Shown in pieces: positions 23,008 through 33,967 of a stretch of 64,000 nt of DNA. The position numbers and the translations under genes are program-made. The notes below the pieces were generated by a model. That model searched no databases. It was not told the origin of the DNA and saw nothing but the letters and a program-made list of their open reading frames with translations. The DNA lies in contig JANUWF010002051.1 in the NCBI GenBank assembly GCA_026120185.1, positions 744,001 to 808,000 of the forward strand. The letters are read 5' to 3'. Source of the stretch: Voacanga thouarsii. Its lineage: Eukaryota; Streptophyta; Magnoliopsida; Gentianales; Apocynaceae. The stretch's first letter is position 1; the number at the start of each line of letters is the position of its first letter.

Positions 23008-23720
23008 CTATGGACTTACCAATTTGGTCTTTTGATCATAAGTGAGGTCTTTTGCTATAATCACTGGTAATTTTTCTCCGTTAGCAAAAAATGCATATCC
23101 AAAGTGCTCAGGAAAGTCATTTAAGTCCAATTCTGGTGGTTTATCAATAGATGACTTCATTATTCCCAAATGACTTTTTTCAATTTTCTCAAATTCTCCC
23201 AACTCATAGCCCTTATTTGAATCCTCCAAATATGCAATGGATTGTTCTATCAAGTCTGTAGAGCATTTGACAAATAATTCCTGTACAAAATCAAAGATAG
23301 ACTCATCAAGAATATCAATCCTTAAATAAGAATCATCATAAGAAATAGGATGTTGCATGCTTTTATGAATTTTAATAATCACTTCTTTATCCCCAACACT
23401 AAATATCAAATTTCCCCCATGAACATCAATTAATGCTTTGGTAGTTGCTAAGAAAGGTTGACCTAGGATTAAAGGAACTTTAGAATCTTCATCCATATAA
23501 AAAATAACAAAATTCATTAGAAATATGAATCTACCCACTTTGACTAATACATCTTCCACTATTCCCCTAGGATATGTAATAGATCTATCCGTAAGTTGAA
23601 TATTCATCCTAGTGGGCTTGGGTTCACCTAGTCCTAGTTTTTTGAAAGTTTTATATGGCAAAAGATTAATGCTAGCACATAAGTTCGCTAATGCATTACA
23701 AAATGTAAGAGTACCAACAA
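23008..23720 (-). pseudogene. Athila 1 aspartic protease, active site lost
   Basis: The retroviral-type protease would cut the gag-pol polyprotein. The frame at 23008-23661 has 217 residues without a stop: PYKTFKKLGLGEPKPTRMNI, YPRGIVEDVLVKVGRFIF, and VPLILGQPFL, the hydrophobic-hydrophobic-Gly motif of the family. Just upstream in the same frame the active-site segment reads ALANLCASINLLP where the family has Asp-x-Gly-Ala-Ser; the catalytic Asp is Asn and the Gly is Cys. Upstream is a gag remnant and downstream the reverse transcriptase. Confidence 0.8.
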
Positions 23721-24365
23721 GACAAGAAATATAAAAACTCTCTGGATCATTTTCTTTTCATGGCAAAGTCCGTTGGTCTTCCAAGATAGCTGAGTATTCT
23801 TCATTTAAAACCACAGTGGATAATTCCTCCAATCTCTTTTTCTTAACAAGTATATTTTTGAGGAACTTTGCATATTTGGACTTATGTATCAAGCCTCACT
23901 GAGTGGAATATTTATGTGCAGTTGTTTGCATATTTCTAAAAACTTGTCAAATTATGTATCTTTTCTTACTTTTTGTGCTCGAGTAGGGTAAGGTACCGGT
24001 GGTTGAAAATATAATTTTTTAGTTTGTTTTTCAAATGGTTCTCTAAGAGGGGTCGGCTCCGGCCTATCTTCTTTAGATAGTAACGGTTCTGTGCTAAGAT
24101 CAAGTAGCTCCTTATCACTTCATAATGTAATGGTAGCTGAATTATGTTATGTTTCCACCCCTAATGGTGACTTTATCACTAGATCCATTAAAAACCAAAT
24201 TTGCCTTTCCATATTTCGAATCATATCCTCAAATTTTACTAATGTGTCATCTATCTTGTGAAAGCGTTTGGTTACATAGGTGGCAAATTTTTCTAATACC
24301 CTTTCTAAGGTAGTGGAGTTGGATGGTCGAGATGTCATCTTTTGAGACATGTTAGGATTGGCCAT
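23721..24365 (-). pseudogene. Athila 1 gag C-terminal remnant and gag-protease linker
   Basis: The 72-residue frame at 24147-24365 begins with an ATG only ~240 bp from the LTR and contains a segment of the gag C-terminus (KIDDTLVKFEDMIRNMERQI). It is followed by an acidic/proline-rich linker (PEPTPLREPF, QPPVPYPTRAQK, about 23975-24080) that in Athila elements precedes the protease. The capsid part of gag and its zinc knuckle, expected upstream, are missing, so this element has a deletion between leader and gag end. Confidence 0.65.
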
Positions 24366-24580
24366 CTTACCTGCATAAAGTAGATTGTTAGTATCATATA
24401 CACACAGTACAATATCAAATCAAGTTAGTTAGTTATGGTGCATGTAGACATGCAACATGATATGGCACTTAGTTACACAAAGAAAATATATACATATTCA
24501 CATATTTACATATAGACATATAACCATATAAATATATAAATATGGTTAAATCAATAAAATCAAAGCTTTCGTAATATTGT
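24366..24580 (-). other. Leader remnant of Athila 1
   Basis: Short AT-rich non-coding segment. Its region next to the primer site resembles the leader of Athila 2 (shared cacatatttac and atataaatatggttaaatc elements). Confidence 0.6.
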
Positions 24581-24599
24581 TCTCCGGCAACAATGCCAA
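24581..24599 (-). other. Primer binding site of Athila 1 (tRNA-Asp type, mutated)
   Basis: On the minus strand TTTGGCATTGTTGCCGGAGA follows the 5' LTR. It is the same site as at 13150-13168, with GCGCC changed to GCATT by two transitions. Confidence 0.75.
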
Positions 24600-24604
24600 A
24601 AACT

Positions 24605-25688
24605 TGATGCGTAAATTTTGGGTGTATAAAAATCATTAAATTTAAATTTATCTCTTAATTAAGTTTTAATTAAAACATCAATAAAAAATACACATATGAA
24701 TAAGTATACTTATCACAAGCATAGTATAGAAAATTAACGAGTATCGATCCTCAAAAGAACAAGTACACACTAATTACTTTTCATTCATTATTTAACCGAC
24801 CAAATAAAGTGATAAGATCATAAAAAGAAAAATAAAAAAATACGTACAACTCGAGGATGTAGGAATATACAATTTAGACAACTATCCTAAAAGATATGAC
24901 AATGAACCATTTAGCAACTATCTCAATAAATCGTTATCTTGGCATTATGAAGGAATATAAAGTAAAATTCAATCATTTTCCAAGTCATGAATCCACTTAT
25001 ATAGACTTCACTTTTTTCCCAATCCATAGAATCACTATCTTTTGATTAAATTAGTAGATTTTTCAATCAAACCAATATAAAATGCATTAAACTCAATTCC
25101 TTATAATAAACATGAAAGTAGTCAATAACCTTATATTCTAGGTGAAATTAACTAATAGTTGATTACTTAGATTCTTTGGCTTAACTTCGTTTCCCAAGTC
25201 CGTTAAGAAATAACAAATATGAAATTAATAAAATTAAATCAACTCCTAACAGCATTTCCCAAGTCAATTAGAAGTAAATCTAACTTCAACAATTCTTCCA
25301 TAATCACAAGTAATCAAACACCAAGAATGATAAAAATTTGATCAAATAGCTAAATTAATACAAAAATCATGAATCCCAAAATATTGTTAAATTATAATAA
25401 AAACATTAATTACATCATTATTCTAGAAAAAGAAAATGAAGATAAAAGAAAAAACTCATAGACAAGCCTCATTCTTTTCCCTTGAAGACTTTCTTAAATA
25501 ATGCTCATTCATTTTATGAATTCCTCATTTAATGAGTGATTTACTAATTTGATCCTTGAATTCATGCTTTTATCTTGTGTTTTTTTTTTTTTTGTTTAAA
25601 TTGGCTTCTAAAGGCTAAAATTCATCCCCTAATAGTTTTGGGTTGAGTAGAGATTGGAAAAATACCAAAATTCTTGGGAAATTACCAA
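24605..25688 (-). repeat. 5' LTR of Athila 1, first part
   Basis: Begins tgatgcgtaaattttggg and matches 4114-5552. It is interrupted after base 25688 by the chromodomain element and resumes at 38410; together the parts make 1411 bp. Confidence 0.85.
25684..25688. repeat. Target site duplication accaa, left copy
   Basis: accaa precedes the TG of the long LTR and recurs at 38405-38409 after its partner LTR. It belongs to the chromodomain gypsy insertion. Confidence 0.88.
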
Positions 25689-28107
25689 TGTAACACCCCA
25701 CTACCTAAGCTCGATAGGGCCGGGGATGTCGCATCGTCCAAAGGACAAGGGGTCTTTATAACTAGGTCACACAAAAGAAAATAAAAGTAATACTTTAAAA
25801 TTGAACTTATTACAACCCAAAAATACATGAACAAATTCAAAATAAATTGTTCACTACCATCTCTCAAAACAACACATAAGAAAAATAACATAAAGTCTTC
25901 AAAGCATAGGCAACAAATCTAGCTATTCATCTCCACAGCAGGATCGACCTGAAAACATGGCATAAAAGGTGGTGAGATAAAAATCTCAGTAAGTCTGTGT
26001 GTGCTTTAGGTGTTCAGTGAAAATAGTTCGTAGATGCAAAGTGTGAAAACTTTATAGGAGAAATATTGGCAAGCAATAAACATTACTAAAAAACAAGAGT
26101 GGTGTTTTCAACTTTTCCAGCCATACATAATTTACAAGATTAACCACTCAAAAGAAAGGATTATGGGTTACCACACGTTGGGTCTCATAACCGGATGGTC
26201 AGTATGCCACACTTTGTGTATACTGCCGGTCAGAATGCCGACACTTTGTGCAGACTGACGAAAGGTAGGTGTACGGCCTATCGGGTAAGATACTTCTCCT
26301 TCTCTACACCCAAACATACCGGTTGTCCACTCCGGAAAACACACAGTCCACATGACTGAAACTTGCTAGCTCGGAAGGCCTGACTAAGTAGTACTGTCGC
26401 TTCTCCAAGTTGAATTCATCTTCTGGAGGTGGCCTCCAGCCAGAAGACTCGCTCTTGCTCTTCAAAACTAGTACTACTAGCCTACCCTTATTGAATACTC
26501 AACGTAACGTATCCCACTTGGGGAAAAATGAACAAAACATAGTTCCACTTGAAAATGGCAATTAAGGATTTCAAAAGTCTTTGTCAAAATCAGTTTTAGA
26601 AAGAGTATTGAGTTTTGAGTAAATCTGCTTATTGATTTCCAAATAATTTGTTTGACTAAAATAAGAAAGGAGTCAATCCTTATTTGCCTTTACAGAAATG
26701 AGTGTCCATGCACTCTACATTTGGCTTGCCATAAAAGTCATTTTTGCATCAAACAGGTTTTATGTAGAAGCTTACCTAATTCTTTGCTTGCTCAAATTCA
26801 AAAGTCTTCCAAAGCTGACCTAACCCCACTTAGGGTAAACACAAAACATAAGGTTACACTCAAGCTAAATTCATTTACACAAATAATCCTAGTTCAACTT
26901 ATTACAATTACGACCCTAATGTCCTAAGCTTTAAGGCTAGATGATAAGAAATTTTATAAAATAAGTCTAGTTTGATAAGTTAAAATAACTAGGGGTTCTA
27001 AAATAATTGCTAATAAATTATTGACTCAAATAATAATTCTTGAGTGTTATTATTAATAAATAAACTAAGGTTTGAATATTGAATAATACCAAGCCCTAAA
27101 TAATATTAATAAATGGTAATTTAAAAAAATAGCTTTATTCTAAATAAATAATAAATTACAAATAGTTTTTAATTAATTTTTTAATAGATAATAAATAATT
27201 AGTAATAATTAAAATTAATAATAAATGAATTATATTAAATTTTTAATTGATAAATAACAAATAGATTTTAATATAAATAATATTTAGGAATATAGGTAAA
27301 AGTTTTAACTAGGGCCTACAAGGCCATTATTTAATTCTAATATTTATTATTTATTATTATTATTTATATAAAAGATTTATTTATTATTATATATATATTA
27401 TTTTTAATAAAAGATTTTATTTCTTTGATAATTAAAAGATTAATATTTTAATTAATAATCCAATCCAAATCTTCCTAGAGTTTCGAATTTTATAAAGAAA
27501 AATATAGTAGTAATTCTAACTAAAGTAATAAAATTTATTAATAAAAATAACTTAGACTTAACAAGAAAATAATTTTTCACCATGATTTTCCTATTGCTAG
27601 AAAAGATTCATAAACACATTCTCCAACATCAAATAATAAACCAATCCATTCACGAACATGTGCTTGAATTATCTCATACTATCACAAGGCTAATTTCTTG
27701 CTAGGCATAATCATCATTAATGGCTTCAATGGAAAATAGAAACATAAGAGCCTAATCACCTTGGGTGTCATAATATCTAACATGCTTCAAACATCCATAA
27801 ATTTTATTAAGCATGATGAGCATACATTGATTCCAAAGAAAATCCAAATAACTTAGTCATATACATCAATCCTTTTGTCTTAACTCCATCCCTTTCCTTG
27901 ACATACATATCCCCAATCTCCTATTCATATCCATTCTTCCTATCATCATCTAAGAGACATGAATTCAGAAATAAAAGAAAGATTTAAGAATAATTACTTG
28001 ATTGTCGATTACTTTGATGAAGACTAAAGAAGGTCCACGCGCGATGGAGAGTCTTGAGTGATCCAATGGAAAAACGGCCATGGTTGATGGTTGATCAACC
28101 ATTTTGG

Positions 28108-28109
<2 letters not shown>

Positions 28110-28144
<35 letters not shown>
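28110..28144. repeat. GA microsatellite in the 3' LTR
   Basis: About 35 bp of pure AG/GA repeat next to the palindrome ggttgatcaacc. The counterpart in the other LTR is about three times longer and includes a GATA block. Confidence 0.9.
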
Positions 28145-28145
<1 letters not shown>

Positions 28146-29741
28146 ATTAGAAAGGTTTATTGAGAATTGAATGGAAGAGGATGAACAAGAAGGTTGTTCT
28201 TGGTTTACCTTGTTGATGTTCCTGAGACCTTCAAGAAAAAGCTGATTTTGATCCGATTGAAAATTCTTGTTTGCATGTTTTTGTGTTATAAATACCAGAA
28301 ATGAAGCCTAGGGATTAAGTAGAAGTGATCTGGAGTATTTGAGAATGATTGGAGGTGTTTATAGTAGGTTTTGGCTTGAAGAAGTATAGTGTGTGTTCTT
28401 GGTGTTCTTGGTGAAAATGGAGAGAATTTGAGAGAAAAGCTCCCAATTTTCTGGAGTGTTGTTGGCCGAATGGATTGGGATAGATAGAAGTGTCGGTTTT
28501 CAGCTAGTGGAAGAGAGAGTGATCAGATTTTTTTGAAATTCAAATGGAGGAAATTGTGGAGTTGTTTAAGGTAGGAGGTTAGCTAATGGTGCTTGATCAA
28601 GGAAGGTTTCTTTGCTCTTCAATGGTGCCGACTGAACAAGCTGATTTTGTTGAAATGAATGAAGGTTGTTCAGGTATATAGCTGGCCAAAATTCAGTCTA
28701 TGATGGCAGAGAAAATTCTGGTTTATTAGCTTGCTACAAGAGTGGTTTAATAAAGTAAAATTCTAGAATTTTTTTGAAGTTCAAATGAGTTTTGGTTAGA
28801 GTAATCTTAGGAGATTTTTGAGGTATGATTATGGAGTCCAAGAACTCAAGGTAAGTGTGGAGGTTAATGGTGGTCAGTCCATGGCTGAACAAGGTTCAAT
28901 TTCCAGAGATTTGAAGGGTGTTCTTCGGCCTTGGCTTTGAGAGACAAAGCTGGAAAATTTTCTGGTTTCAATGCTCAAGAGTTTTGAATGATGAAGACTT
29001 TTGGTGCAGAATTTTTGCATTTACTTGGCTCGATTTATAGCTGGTTTTTTGGGGTGTTCGAAGGTCTTAGAAGGGTGGTTTTCCAGACTTCTTTCTGGAG
29101 AAAAATAGAGGGTGTTTCAGCTGAATTGCTAACAAAAAGATAGCTCCAATTCCAGCTTAGAATGCAGCGAATTGTGCAGGAATTTTTTTTCTGGTTTTGT
29201 GCAGTTTGTGCAGTCCGAAAATTGCACAGAATTTTCAGCCTTCAAACCACATGAAATTACCATTTTTCTAGCAGAAAATGAGTAGGTTTACTGGCTGAAT
29301 TTTCCGAAAAGCTGGTCTGCAAAAATTCTAGAAAATTTCCATATTTTCCTTCATTAAAACTATGAAAAACATGAAGGTAAGATTGAAGGTTCTACCATGG
29401 TGGTTTATTTCTCTTGGGAATCCATCCTAACTACCCTCCTATTTTCGGCCAATCCTCTATCCTTCAAGATTGATTTTTTTGAAATTCAAGGCTGAAGAAT
29501 CATCACAGAATTTTTGGAATTTAAAAGGAGAGATTTAATGGATTTTAGTTTATTTAACTTATGAAGGTGCTAGGACAAAGGTAGAGGTAATAAAAGGACA
29601 AGAATTCCTTTAGAATTCTTTTTAGGACACAATGATAAGATTAGGACATTCTCTTCATGTTTCCTCTAAGACAACATTCCTATTTTTATGGAATGCAAGA
29701 AAACAAAATTCAAACTTAATCAAGATAATCATGATAAAAAC

Positions 29742-29810
29742 TATGGTGGGACTTGAACTCATGACCTTAGAGATTAATTCCAAAGCTCTAACCACTAAAC
29801 CACAACAACT
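29742..29810 (-). other. tRNA-like segment with A box and B box inside the LTR
   Basis: On the minus strand the segment contains TGGTTTAGTGG, which fits the RNA polymerase III A box, and 33 bases later AGTTCAAGTCC, which fits the B box, followed by CCACCA. The spacing is that of a tRNA gene. The D arm is recognisable, but the acceptor stem does not pair and the anticodon arm is 4 bases too long, so it is not a functional tRNA. It may be a tRNA relic or SINE head fixed in the LTR. Downstream on that strand is TTTTT. Confidence 0.55.
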
Positions 29811-30054
29811 CGTGTTCTTATTTTCTCACCCACATATTCCTCTTATTAAATCCTCAAGCTATCTTCCTATTTTGACCTCAAGCAAAATTACCATTTTACC
29901 CTTCCTACTCAATTAGCATAACTAAGCCTTTTAACCAATAAACCACAATTCTAAAGTACATAAAATCATTCAAAAATATATATATTCATGCAAAATAATA
30001 TGATATGCATCCCGACCCCCTTACTCTAGGGTTGGCTTTAGGTAGGGTTTCACA

Positions 30055-30067
30055 TCCTCCCCTTCTT
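30055..30067 (-). other. Polypurine tract of the chromodomain element
   Basis: The minus-strand run AAGAAGGGGAGGA lies directly upstream of the 3' LTR. Confidence 0.85.
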
Positions 30068-30100
30068 AGGAGAATTTCATCCCGAAATTTAGACGTACCT

Positions 30101-31690
30101 CTATCTCAGATCGGGATACTTCCGCTTTACCCATTCTTCTGTTTCCTATGTGGCATCTCGCGTGCCATGATGCTCCCACTGTACTTTTACCATCAGAATC
30201 TGCTTGTTTTGGAGAGTCTTGATACTTCGGTCCAATACCTTTACGGGTTTCTCCACATAGCTCAGGTCGGGTTGCAACACCAACGGCTCATTATTCAAAA
30301 CATGTCCGGGATCAGCATTGTACTTCTTCAATTGTGATACATGAAATACGTCGTGAATTCCCGTCAACCCATCTGGCAGATCCAATCGATACGCCATCGA
30401 CCCAATTCTCTCTTTTATTGGAAACGGTCCCAAATACCTCGGATTCAGTTTTCTCCCTTTCGGATGTTTCAGAATTCCCCTATTTGGTGTCAGTTTTAGG
30501 AACACACCGTCTCCACCTAAAATTCTAACTTTCTCCGCCTATTGTCTGCATAGCTCTTTTGTCGGCTCTGGGCCACTTTCAACCTTTCCCTGATTAACTT
30601 GACCTTGTCCAACATTTCTTGGACATAGACTTCTCCCGATTTACTTATGTGCCCATCCTCTGACCAACTTCAGTGTAGCGGTACCTGACACTTACATCCA
30701 TATAGAGCTTCATACGGAGCCATTCCAATCGAAGCTTGATAATTGTTATTGTATGACAACTTCGCATACGGCACACATTCGATCCACTTATCCCCGAAAT
30801 CCAATACACAGGCTCTCAGCATATCCTCTAGTATCTGAATAACCCTTTTCTGACTGTCCATCGGTCTGCGGGTGCGCCGTCGTACTGAACTTCAGACTAG
30901 AACCCAACGATTCTTGAAACTTGCCCCAAAATTGGGAGATAAATCTCGGATCACGGTCGGACACAATACTTGATGGCACTCCGTGTAATCTGACTATTTC
31001 CCGTACATAGGTCTAAGCCAACTTTTCCATTAAATCCCTTACGTTCACGGGTATAAAATGTGCCAACTTGGTCAATCGATCCACCACTACCCATATGGCG
31101 TCCTTTTGGATCCTTGCCATAAAGAGTCCGGTAACGAAGCCATGGTCACCTCTTCCCATTTCCATTCCGGTACTGGCAATGGTTGTAATAATCCTGCCAC
31201 CTTTTTGTGCTCCGCCTTGACTTTCTGACAGGTTAGACACGTTGAGACATACTTAACCACGTTTCGCTTCATCCCGGGCCACCAATAAGTCTTTTTCAGA
31301 TCTTGATACATCTTGTCTTCTCCCGGATGAATGGTGTACTTGCTCTTATGCGCTTCTTCTAAAATTCTATCCTTCAACTGGTGCTCCTCGGGTACACACA
31401 ATTGATCTCGGAAATACAAAACTCCTGCTTCGTCCTGCTGGGATTCACTGCCTTACCGTTTAAGCTCCTTGTCCCTGAAAAGCTGAAATTCTGCATTACT
31501 TTGTTGGGCCTCAATACTGTCCTGCCTTAGATCTGGCATCAACTTCAGGTTGCTAACCATAATTCTTTCCTCTTGCACTTCTGATCTTCTATCCAACACA
31601 TCTTGAACCACTCGAACCTCCTGAACTCTTAGCTTGGCCATTCTGACTTTTCTGCTTAGGGCACCAGCTACAATGTTAGCTTTCCCGCTC
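30101..31690 (-). pseudogene. RNase H tail, integrase and chromodomain of the chromodomain element
   Basis: The frame starts at a deletion junction with the last residues of RNase H (KANIVAGALSRK). Integrase follows: zinc-binding region (HPGEDKMYQDLKKTYWWPG ... CLTCQ, about 31230-31330), core Asp residues in VVVDRLTKLAHF (about 31065-31095) and VSDRDPRF (about 30955), Glu in PQTDGQSE (about 30855), then MAPYEALYG. The C-terminal part has GPFPIKERIGSMAYRLDLP and a chromodomain (about 30101-30260), which in chromoviruses directs insertion by binding chromatin marks. A conserved Trp in the chromodomain is TAG, and frameshifts lie at about 30535-30670, 30850 and 31090. The frame ends at 30101, 34 bp before the polypurine tract. 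Confidence 0.88.
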
Positions 31691-32575
31691 AGCTCCCTTT
31701 GACCAACAATTGTTCTCTACATGACCCCTTTTTCCACAGTGCCGGCATAATGGAAGATTCTACGCATGACCAACCAGTGCTGATCGGGCTTGCTTTCCTC
31801 AGTTCTGCCACTGCTGGTTGGTAAGGCGCTTGACGGACTGCTGCCTCTGCAAAGGCCTCGGTGATTGTCTTGGCAGTAAGGAAGGTCTTGGTGCCATTCA
31901 GTTGCAGTCTTCATTCTCAGTTCGGGTAGCTGCGTTCACAGCCCCCGAGTAGGTCGTTGGTGGAGAAGGTGCCAATGCCCTTTTTAACTCCTGTCTTAGC
32001 CCCTTGACAAACTACCTTATTCTGTTCTACTTGGTGTCCACCAGTCTCTTATAGTACTTTGACAATTGGGTGAACCGTGCTGCGCACTGAGCTACCGTCA
32101 TACCTCCCTGCTTTAGATTCTGAAACTCATCGTCCCGCCTCTCAACTATCCATTGAGGAATATATTTGGCTTTGAATGCTTCCACGAAATTGGCTCATGT
32201 CCAATCTTGGACAATTAGTTCCCAGTCGTCCTGAACCCGTTGCCACCATGCCCGAGCTGGGCCCCTCATTCGGAATGCAGCAAACTTCACCATTCTCTTC
32301 TCAATGTACTAAAGCGTAGCAAAGATGTCTTCTATCTGCTCTATCCATTGTTCAGCTTTCTGATCTTGTTCGATTTCTCCTAAGAAAATGGGCGGTTGGT
32401 ATTTTAGAAACCGCTCCAAAGCTTCGTCCTCTCCCTTTGGATTCCTCCGTTCAGTTAAAGTTTGAAGATTCTCGATCATCTTGCTGAATGCTTGCCCTGC
32501 TGTCACTTCGATAGGTTCTTTTGACCCCAATTCCAAATCAGGCTCATTCTTATCCCCCCGATTGGGTGACGGCAT
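31691..32575 (-). pseudogene. Gag of the chromodomain element, with stops
   Basis: Gag starts with a polar N-terminus (MPSPNRGDKNEPD) and continues with the capsid segment (EALERFLKYQPPIFLGE, EQWIEQIEDIF at 32309-32400, RMRGPARAWWQ at about 32240-32280). It ends with a complete zinc knuckle of the form CX2CX4HX4C at 31706-31747 (CRHCGKRGHVENNC). Several in-frame stops interrupt it, for example after IFATL and before ANFVEAF. Right after the knuckle the sequence runs into RNase H, because protease and reverse transcriptase are deleted. An upstream in-frame stretch to 32821 could be an N-terminal extension but is low-complexity. Confidence 0.82.
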
Positions 32576-33006
32576 TTAAGTCATCTCAACTCCCGGTGTC
32601 ACAGGTTCTGCTTCCGGAACTCTTCTGCTTGATATGGCTACACGGCGCTTGGGTGCTATTCTCAACCATGCCCAGATAAATGAGTCTATGCATTCAAGTT
32701 TAAAACATTTTGAGCATGCATTCACATTCAGGTTTATGTAAAAGAAAATCAGATGCAAATTTTTTTTCTTTTTTTTTTTTAAAGAAAATTTGATGATATT
32801 ATTTAGGGGAAAACCAAGCAATAAATAAAATCATATTTCATAAAAATAATACTTTCATAAAGAAGGGTTATCACACGCGATACCCTTTTATTTAGCAAAA
32901 CAATCGAACCCTACAAGTAGCATGCTTCTTTGAAAAGAATAAATGAACAAAAGAATGCAAATCCCAAAAGAGAGAGAATGAGCAAATACTGCTAATCTTC
33001 TACACT

Positions 33007-33830
33007 CTACTCGTCGCTAGAGTCAGTAGAGGCATCTGGATCGTCAGAGGCTGGTTCCACGAGCCATCCCACGGAGCTATCGGGTTTCCTCACATAATCC
33101 CTTGCAAAACCCGCACTCTCACTTGGCTGACCTACGTCATCCTCATTGCCCTCCTTAGCTCTCATAGCTACCTCATAAAACTCATCCAAAGCTAATCTAA
33201 TCACACCCTTAGGTGCAGGCCTCTCGTCCTCCGAGTCGAACAGGTCAAACAATCACTCTCTCCTTAACTTAGCATCTACACCCAGCCCATATCGAAGTCC
33301 GCTCCTCTTAGGTCTCTCTTCTAGCTTCCTTTTCCCCTTATCTTCCATTCCTATAGTGGGCTACCTAAGTTCCCTTACTGTTGCGGTATCTCCATCCCTC
33401 AACCTATAACCCTTATCACTGGACTCCTTGAGGTCATAGTAAGTAAAAGTCCTATCAAACTCACCTATCTTTGGGGTCCAAAGAGCCTCCATTGCATCCT
33501 CATCCTCCTCGTCTATCCCATCTATTTCTTCCTCACTTTCATCATCACCCTCATCCCCAAACTCAACTGCCTCCCCTTCACTCAGCTCAGCCATCTCCTC
33601 ATTTTCCTCGCCCTCACTAACAACATTTATCTCACCCTCATCATCCCCATTGTACTCACCTACGCCCCCATAAACCTCCATCTCTACCTCATCAACCGAG
33701 TCATCTAGCATAGGCGGCTCATGCTCCATCTCGTCTTCACTCAAAAACTAAACTCCCTCAGGCTCTGCCTCTGAATCAGACGAGGGTGGATCCGCTACAG
33801 GTAATGGGGTAGGTGGATCCCCGCAACCAG
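33007..33830 (-). pseudogene. Acidic extra frame between primer site and gag
   Basis: Two open stretches, 33361-33744 (127 residues) and 33007-33252 (81 residues), lie in the same frame with only a few stops between and before them, so they form one ancestral frame of roughly 270 residues. It is strikingly rich in Asp and Glu, with runs such as EEEIDGIDEEDEDAMEA, then a basic patch (KGKRKLEERPKR) and a second acidic part (LFDLFDSEDERPAP). It ends SDDPDASTDSSDE. No enzymatic motif is visible. It lies in sense orientation in the leader, where chromoviruses usually have nothing. Extra frames are known in some plant Ty3/gypsy elements; this one I cannot match to a family. Confidence 0.6.
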
Positions 33831-33954
33831 CGGCCAGTCTCTGACAGCCAATGCAACTCTCTTAACCATCTTATAAACAAAACACAAGGATTAGAACAAG
33901 AACAAAATGCTTAAGGAATAAAAATCCAGAAAATCAACTGATTGCCTAAACCTA

Positions 33955-33967
33955 GGCTCTGATACCA
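33955..33967 (-). other. Primer binding site of the chromodomain element (tRNA-iMet type)
   Basis: The minus-strand sequence TGGTATCAGAGCC begins two bases after the 5' LTR and is the classic complement of the initiator tRNA-Met 3' end. Confidence 0.92.

Larger units (their letters stand above)
25689..30054 (-). repeat. 3' LTR of the chromodomain element
   Basis: 4366 bp, beginning tgtaacaccccactacc and ending ggtagggtttcaca. It matches the other LTR base for base apart from scattered substitutions and one microsatellite. The first ~70 bp differ by several transitions, more than the LTR average. Frames such as 26652-26927 are kept in both copies only because LTRs are duplicated together. Confidence 0.92.

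Noticed and set aside
26652..26927. 91-residue frame present twice (also 34933-35208), suggesting conservation
   Set aside because: Both copies lie in the paired LTRs, so identity comes from LTR duplication and not from selection. The orientation is opposite to the element and no motif is recognised.
28110..28144. Short regular repeats as a CRISPR-like or satellite array
   Set aside because: Simple dinucleotide microsatellite without spacers, in a plant LTR.
29742..29810. Functional tRNA gene
   Set aside because: A and B boxes are present, but the acceptor stem does not pair and the anticodon arm is too long. Kept only as a tRNA-like segment.
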